Assembly: GCA_028704435.1 (NCBI GenBank)
Contig: JAQWFL010000026.1
Coordinates: 1 to 36,055, forward strand
Direction of reading: 5' to 3'
Length of the DNA stretch: 36,055 nt
Origin: Anaerostipes sp.
GTDB lineage: Bacteria > Bacillota > Clostridia > Lachnospirales > Lachnospiraceae
The notes beneath the pieces are model-generated. The model did no database searches and was not told the origin of the DNA. It was given only the letters and a program-made list of their open reading frames with translations. The position numbers were made by a program, and so were the translations under genes. This document shows positions 31,580 to 36,055 of the stretch, in pieces (positions within the stretch are counted from its first letter, which is position 1; every line of letters begins with the position of its first letter).

Positions 31580-32545
31580 TTGAGAGAAGAAAGATTTATT
31601 ATTAAAGTAGTAGAGATGCATTTTATTCAAGGAATGTCTCAAGTTGAGATTGCAAAAAAACTTGGTGTGTCCAGAACAACCATATCACGAACGGTGGCAC
31701 AGGCAAGGCAGAGGGGATATATTGAATTTAAGGTTAATTATCCAGCAGATGCCTGTCCAAGACAAGAGAGTTTGCTAGAAGAAAAGTACAATCTAAGGGA
31801 GGCAATTATAGCTGGTGGAAATTTAGATACCAATATACACAGTGAAGTTGCATCCTATGTTTCAGATTATATTTTGAGAATTATAAAAAGCAATATGACA
31901 ATTGCAATATCAAATGGGCGGTCATTGAATGAAGTTGATGATTTTATGAAAGATGATGTTCGCTTGAAGTTTTTAAAGGCAAAAGGTGTGGAAGTATTAC
32001 CATTAATTCCATCTTACAATATGCCAGCGAATGTAGATGAATATCATAGAATTGCCTATTCAAACCGCAATGTTTCAAATATTGCTCAGTTGCTGAATGC
32101 ACATAGTTATCATTTGCTGCTGCCACCTTTGGTGTCTTCAAAGGAGATGAAGGAAGAACTTTTAAAGGAGGAGAGTATTCGCAAGGTATTGATGCGAATT
32201 GAGCAGGCAGATATGGTTGCAGTTGGAATTGGAACTTTAGATGACTCTTCCGCAGGTATCAATTCAGGAATTGTATCAACAAAAGAGTATCATCATTTAC
32301 GAAAAAAAGGTGGAAAAGCTGAAATCATGATGCATATAATTGATGAGCATGGAGAAGTTATAAATGATGCATACGAAGACAGAGTTACCTGTATGCCTTT
32401 AGATAAGTTTAAAAAGATTCCAATTCGTGTTGGCGTTGCCTATGGAATGGAAAAGGCAGAAGCTATTCGCTCAGTTCTACAGGGACATTTAATTAATGTA
32501 TTAATTACAGATGAAGAAGTAGCAAGATATTTACAAGATAATTAG
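31580..32545 (+). CDS. SorC/DeoR-family transcriptional regulator, paralogue of 25817-26788
   Basis: The helix-turn-helix MSQVEIAKKLGVSRTTISRT and the effector domain (AVGIGTLDDSS, RVGVAYGMEKAEAI) align with the regulator at 25817 from the first residue (LREERFIIKV in both). AAAGGTG stands just before the TTG at 31580 as in the paralogue, so this start is preferred to GTG at 31571. It sits between the zinc and iron dehydrogenase genes and probably controls the aldolase operon. Confidence 0.88.
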   Translation: MREERFIIKVVEMHFIQGMSQVEIAKKLGVSRTTISRTVAQARQRGYIEFKVNYPADACPRQESLLEEKYNLREAIIAGGNLDTNIHSEVASYVSDYILRIIKSNMTIAISNGRSLNEVDDFMKDDVRLKFLKAKGVEVLPLIPSYNMPANVDEYHRIAYSNRNVSNIAQLLNAHSYHLLLPPLVSSKEMKEELLKEESIRKVLMRIEQADMVAVGIGTLDDSSAGINSGIVSTKEYHHLRKKGGKAEIMMHIIDEHGEVINDAYEDRVTCMPLDKFKKIPIRVGVAYGMEKAEAIRSVLQGHLINVLITDEEVARYLQDN

Positions 32546-32561
32546 TCAAGGAGGATATCAG

Positions 32562-33716
32562 ATGAACAATTTTACCTATTCAATACCAACGAAAATCCAT
32601 TTTGGGAAGGATCAAATCTCACATTTAAATGAGCTAAAAGAAAGTGGAGATAAAGTCTTGCTTGTATATGGAGGCGGAAGTATCAAAAAATCTGGAATTT
32701 ATGACAATGCCATGGAGATTTTAAAATCTGCAGATATTACAGTATATGAATTATCTGGAGTAGAACCAAATCCTAAGATTGAATCTGTAAGAGCAGGTGT
32801 CAGTACATGTAAGGAAAATGAAATTGATATGGTTCTTGCAATTGGTGGCGGAAGTACCATTGATTGCGCAAAAGTTGTTGCAGCAGGTGCGTGCAGCGAA
32901 GAAGACCCATGGGAGTTAGTGCTTCATCCAGATAGAATAAAGAAAGCACTTCCTATTTATAGTGTCTTAACATTAGCTGCCACAGGATCTGAAATGGATG
33001 AGTTCGCTGTTATTTCAGATTTAAATAAAAATGAAAAATGGGGAACTGCAAGTGAGTTATTAAAACCAACGATGTCCATTATGGATCCACAATATACATA
33101 TACAGTATCTCCAAAACAGACATCAGCAGGAACTGCAGACATTATCAGTCATACCTTTGAGAACTATTTTACAAATGTAAAGGGAGCAGACGTTCAAGCA
33201 AGATTTGCAGAAGGCTTGTTAAAGAATTGTTTTAAGTATGGACCGATTGCATTAAAGGAACCAGATAACTATGATGCAAGAGCTAATTTAATGTGGACAT
33301 CAAGTATGGCAATCAATGGATTGATTAAAGATGGTGCAGAAGTAGCATGGTGCGTACATCCAATGGAACATGAATTAAGTGCATTTTATGATATTACCCA
33401 TGGAGAAGGTCTTGCCATTTTAACGCCTGTATGGATGGATTTTGCTTTATCAGATAAAACAGCATGGAAATTTGCAGAGTACGGGAGAAATGTGTGGAAT
33501 ATCGTTGGTGAAGATGATATGGTAGTTGCAAAAGAAGCAATTGCTAAGACAAGAGAGTTTTTTGCCCAGATGAATCTTCCAAAAACATTAGCAGAAGTGG
33601 GAATTAATGAAGAGTATTTTGATAAAATGGCAGAAAAAGCAGCCAATGGATGTGCAGGGTCATTTGTAGAATTAACAAAAGAAGATGTTATTGAGATTTA
33701 TAAAGCAGCATTATAA
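32562..33716 (+). CDS. Iron-containing alcohol dehydrogenase (BdhA/YqhD-like)
   Basis: Reduces an aldehyde or ketone to an alcohol with NAD(P)H, re-oxidising cofactor in fermentation. GGGSIKKSG and AIGGGSTID bind the dinucleotide, and the metal site is built from DIISHTFENYF and HPMEHELSAFYDITHGEG. The HPMEHELSAFYD pattern is typical of the butanol-dehydrogenase/YqhD group. Length of 384 aa is normal. AAGGAGG precedes the ATG, 16 bases after the regulator stop. Within this region, reduction of hydroxyacetone or lactaldehyde to 1,2-propanediol is a reasonable guess. Confidence 0.92.
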   Translation: MNNFTYSIPTKIHFGKDQISHLNELKESGDKVLLVYGGGSIKKSGIYDNAMEILKSADITVYELSGVEPNPKIESVRAGVSTCKENEIDMVLAIGGGSTIDCAKVVAAGACSEEDPWELVLHPDRIKKALPIYSVLTLAATGSEMDEFAVISDLNKNEKWGTASELLKPTMSIMDPQYTYTVSPKQTSAGTADIISHTFENYFTNVKGADVQARFAEGLLKNCFKYGPIALKEPDNYDARANLMWTSSMAINGLIKDGAEVAWCVHPMEHELSAFYDITHGEGLAILTPVWMDFALSDKTAWKFAEYGRNVWNIVGEDDMVVAKEAIAKTREFFAQMNLPKTLAEVGINEEYFDKMAEKAANGCAGSFVELTKEDVIEIYKAAL

Positions 33717-33735
33717 ACAGAATTTCCTTCGAGAT

Positions 33736-33767
33736 AAAAACTGTCAATTAATTTTGACAGTTTTTTT
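33736..33767 (+). terminator. Terminator after the iron dehydrogenase gene
   Basis: AAAAACTGTCAA and TTGACAGTTTTT pair perfectly and a run of seven T follows. It closes the sugar region. Confidence 0.92.
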
Positions 33768-33812
33768 GTGTTTTTTTTGTGACAATAAATGGATTATACA
33801 CAAAAGAAAGAA

Positions 33813-33835
33813 AAAATGTGATAATATCACATTTT
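33813..33835 (+). promoter_or_regulatory. 23-base perfect palindrome before the second two-component system
   Basis: AAAATGTGATA and TATCACATTTT are exact reverse complements around a single A. It lies between a weak -10-like TATACA (33795-33800) and the GGAGG ribosome site (33842-33846). It may be an operator or a 5'-leader hairpin. Confidence 0.6.
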
Positions 33836-33852
33836 AAGGTTGGAGGATTTAT

Positions 33853-34566
33853 ATGAAGTGGAAGATTGCAATTTGTGATGATGAAGAAATATATCGAAAT
33901 CAAGTATTACAATTATGCCAAGAGCGACTAGAAAAAGAAGAAATAGAAGCAGACTACTCTGTATATAGTGGAGGGATAGAGTTATTACAATCAAAAGAAG
34001 TATATCATCTTATTTTTCTTGACGTGGAGATGGGTGACATAGATGGATTTGAAGCAGCAAAACAGATAAATGAGGAGAAGCTTACAAGTAAGATAATATA
34101 TATTACCAACCATGGAGAATGGATGGAACATGCATTTGAAGTAAAGGCTTTTCGCTATCTTACCAAAGAGCAAATGGAGAAAATTCCAAATGTTATGATG
34201 GATGCCATTCATGAATTATCAGAGAATGAGGGTATTCTCGTGAAGGAACAAAAGACGAAAATAGTTAGATATATAAGATTTGGAGATGTCTATGCATTAG
34301 AATCGATGGGAGAATTTGTTATAATTCACTTGAAAGATGGATATGTTGTTACAAGAGGTACGATGAAATCTATGAAAAATCAAATGGATAGCAGAATGAC
34401 AGAATGCAACAGAGGATTTTTGGTTAATCTTCAGAAAATTAAGATGATAGAGAATAATAAAGTTATTTTGAAAAATGGGACAGAATACAAAATTTCTACT
34501 AGGAAGACAAAGGATATAGAAAATTCTTATATTGAATACGCCGTGTCACATGCGAAATATCGATAG
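33853..34566 (+). CDS. LytTR-family response regulator, paralogue of 11986-12702
   Basis: The receiver domain opens MKWKIAICDDE and has D57 in LIFLDVEMGD; the LytTR domain fills about residues 135-237 (ALESMGEFVIIHL, TECNRGFLVNLQKI). The two regulators in the window share the same start, the same D57 position and long stretches of near identity, so they arose by duplication. GGAGG precedes the ATG. The kinase follows directly. No copy of the 12741-type operator is seen near it. Confidence 0.92.
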   Translation: MKWKIAICDDEEIYRNQVLQLCQERLEKEEIEADYSVYSGGIELLQSKEVYHLIFLDVEMGDIDGFEAAKQINEEKLTSKIIYITNHGEWMEHAFEVKAFRYLTKEQMEKIPNVMMDAIHELSENEGILVKEQKTKIVRYIRFGDVYALESMGEFVIIHLKDGYVVTRGTMKSMKNQMDSRMTECNRGFLVNLQKIKMIENNKVILKNGTEYKISTRKTKDIENSYIEYAVSHAKYR

Positions 34567-34578
34567 GAATTGAGGGCT

Positions 34579-35874
34579 ATGATGGAATATGTAAAAGAAG
34601 TTGGAATGTGGATAGAATTATATTGTGTAGAGATGTTTAAGATGTATTTAGTGATACGATATTTCTTTGGTGGGAAATTACGATGGGAGAGAAATGACAA
34701 AACATATTTGTTGCATATATTTATCATAATAGAAATATTTATTGTGACGTGGTTTTCTGATATGCAATTTCATCAAATTAAAGTGATTATTCCTACCTCA
34801 ATCTTGTTTTATATGCTTCGATTTAAAAATATATTTTTATCAACTTTGGGCTATTTGCTAATTACATTGATAGATTATGTAATTGGTCTCACTTTTATTT
34901 GGATTTTTGAGGGTAACTATCAAGAGGCGTATCACAGTAATCTATATTCAATTACTGTTTCCACTGTAGGATTGGTTGTTGTTTTATGTTTCAGCATATA
35001 TCGAAGTAGAAAAATGTCACAGAAAAATGGCGAACTGTATAAGCAAGAAATAATGATTGTAAATTGTCTTTTGATTGGAGTTCTTGCATGTGGGGTACCT
35101 ATCTTAAGCATGTTATTTCAAACAAATAAAATTCAAAGACGCGGGCAGGTAATAATCGGGATTATATTGATTTTTGTTGTTTTTACCCTAATTTACAAAA
35201 GATATCATAGAATGAGACTTGATAATGAGTCTTATGAGAATAAAATTAGATTACAAAAAAAATTGCTAGCTCAACAAAAGGAATATTATCAACTGATGTT
35301 AGATAAGGGAAGGGAGACAAGAAAAATTCGTCACGATATTAAAAGTCACTTGTATTGCATTCGGCAATTTGAAGAAAAGAAAGAATACCAGAAACTTCAT
35401 GAGTATATAGAGGGAATTTTGCCAAGGGTACAATCCTTTATATCTATTATTTCTACTGGGAATGAGATTATTGATATTGTAGTGAATAATTTGATGCAAG
35501 GAAGGGAAGTAAAGCTTGATTGGGAAGGGTTATGTCCAAACGAATTAAAGATGGAACAGAGCGATCTTTGTGTTTTAATATCTAACTTGTTAAAGAATGC
35601 ATTGGAGGCGACAGAACAAACAAAAGAAAAAGAAATACAGGTTCAAGTAAAAGAATATGACAATGATTTGATTTTGAATGTTAAAAATCCAGTGATAAAG
35701 AAGGTTGACATGATAGAAGGAAAATTGAAAACAACAAAGAAAGATAAGGATAATCATGGATTTGGGCTAGAGAATATTCAAGATGTTATAAGGAAATACA
35801 AAGGAAGAGTTCAATATCAAAGTGAAGATGATACTTTTAAAGTGAAAATCTTTCTGCCAAATATTATTTTATAA
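34579..35874 (+). CDS. AgrC-like sensor histidine kinase, paralogue of 10665-11975
   Basis: Six or so membrane helices (residues about 30-210), a coiled coil, then RHDIKSHL (His about 252, same number as in the paralogue), LLKNALEATEQ and NHGFGLENIQDVIRKYKG. This is the GHKL/AgrC design of peptide-sensing kinases. The start is taken as ATG 34579 because it aligns with the paralogue's MM start; ATG 34582 has better spacing to GAGGG, and TTG 34570 is also open. No agrB or agrD lies beside it. Confidence 0.9.
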   Translation: MMEYVKEVGMWIELYCVEMFKMYLVIRYFFGGKLRWERNDKTYLLHIFIIIEIFIVTWFSDMQFHQIKVIIPTSILFYMLRFKNIFLSTLGYLLITLIDYVIGLTFIWIFEGNYQEAYHSNLYSITVSTVGLVVVLCFSIYRSRKMSQKNGELYKQEIMIVNCLLIGVLACGVPILSMLFQTNKIQRRGQVIIGIILIFVVFTLIYKRYHRMRLDNESYENKIRLQKKLLAQQKEYYQLMLDKGRETRKIRHDIKSHLYCIRQFEEKKEYQKLHEYIEGILPRVQSFISIISTGNEIIDIVVNNLMQGREVKLDWEGLCPNELKMEQSDLCVLISNLLKNALEATEQTKEKEIQVQVKEYDNDLILNVKNPVIKKVDMIEGKLKTTKKDKDNHGFGLENIQDVIRKYKGRVQYQSEDDTFKVKIFLPNIIL

Positions 35875-35880
35875 TCTGGA

Positions 35881-35922
35881 GGTTATGGCACAAATATTTA
35901 CTGCTATAACCTTTATTTTTTT
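35881..35922 (+). terminator. Terminator after the second kinase gene
   Basis: GGTTATGGCA and TGCTATAACC pair over ten positions (one G-T), followed by TTTATTTTTTT. Confidence 0.88.
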
Positions 35923-35937
35923 GTCCTTTTTTGCGTT

Positions 35938-36055
35938 GTGTGTCCAGCAAAGCTGGACCACACTAGCCGGTGTAAGTCCGGTCGCGGTAATCACCAGTGA
36001 GCCGTGTAGCCAAACTCGGTGCGTTGCAGTAATGCAGGGTGCTAAGCGAGTGGGT
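35938..36055 (+). mobile_element. 5' end of a probable group II intron, cut by the window edge
   Basis: Base composition jumps to clearly GC-rich. From 35938 the sequence opens GTGTG (group II introns start GUGYG), forms a hairpin (GTGTG-TCCAGC with GCTGGA-CACAC), then reads CTAGCCGGTGTAAGTCCGGT and GAGCCGTGTAGCC, which recall domain I of bacterial group II introns. It lies about 16 bases past the T-run of a terminator, the kind of site favoured by class C introns. No reverse transcriptase is visible because the window ends. Confidence 0.68.

Noticed and set aside
33817-33831. Classical Crp site (TGTGA-N6-TCACA)
   Set aside because: The spacing between half sites is five, not six, so only the palindrome itself is claimed.
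33717-33852. An AgrD-like peptide or second mini-ORF module upstream of the second two-component system
   Set aside because: Only a terminator, a T-rich stretch and the 23-base palindrome are present; no ORF with a ribosome site and no 12741-type operator.
1-36055. tRNA, rRNA genes or CRISPR arrays
   Set aside because: No cloverleaf-type, rRNA-like or regularly spaced repeat sequences were noticed on either strand.

Overview
The window looks like chromosomal DNA of a low-GC, spore-forming, anaerobic member of the Clostridia, and the overall style suggests a gut Lachnospiraceae-type organism. The pointers are AT-rich codon use, strong AGGAGG-type ribosome sites, a spoIID-spoIIQ sporulation pair, an oxygen-sensitive glycyl radical enzyme with its activase, several PTS systems, and LytTR/GHKL two-component systems. 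The genus cannot be fixed from sequence reading alone.

Layout. (1) 1-4400: mannitol operon, mtlR (cut by the window edge)-mtlA (fused IICBA)-mtlD, ending in a bidirectional terminator. (2) 4398-6623, minus strand: two Cof-type HAD phosphatases around a cyclophilin. (3) 6743-7760: a malic enzyme gene broken by a recent internal deletion plus frameshift. (4) 7854-9524: spoIID and spoIIQ with candidate sporulation promoters. (5) 9579-10668: a hemolysin III-family membrane protein and a small GIY-YIG protein. (6) 10665-17674: an accessory island. It holds an AgrC/AgrA-like two-component system on the minus strand. Diverging from it is a secreted helveticin J-like protein, then a BspA-type leucine-rich-repeat protein and a small secreted protein. 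Two copies of a tiny-ORF module lie here (12741-12913 and 15469-15682), each with the same candidate LytTR operator and a -10 box at identical distance; an Rpn-type nuclease follows. (7) 17755-19594: a DEAD-box helicase with a structured leader. (8) 19605-33767: a large sugar-catabolism region. It has a glycyl radical enzyme and activase, a mannose-family PTS with fused IIC-IID, a SorC-type regulator, an esterase, a Crp/Fnr regulator, an Fe-S protein, a class II aldolase, a zinc dehydrogenase, a second SorC regulator and an iron alcohol dehydrogenase. (9) 33813-35922: a second, paralogous LytTR/GHKL two-component system. (10) 35938-36055: the GC-rich 5' end of what looks like a group II intron, cut by the window edge.

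How parts may work together. In the island, the response regulator at 11986-12702 probably activates the two operator modules. One makes the helveticin-like protein. The other is a stand-alone roughly 120-nt transcript whose only ORF encodes the 15-residue peptide MDIINWPPEWWPYNN. This peptide module is the best candidate for something undescribed: a leaderless Trp/Pro-rich mini-peptide linked to a LytTR system, with no AgrB or AgrD in sight. In the sugar region, TGCAC-repeat operators sit just downstream of good promoters in front of both the glycyl radical enzyme and the PTS genes, so these two units are probably one regulon under the adjacent SorC-type repressor. The gene content resembles a radical-mediated sugar or anhydro-sugar phosphate pathway; the exact substrate is a hypothesis.

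Coordinates, motifs and spacings were read by eye. Functional names rest on family motifs recalled from general knowledge, with no database search.
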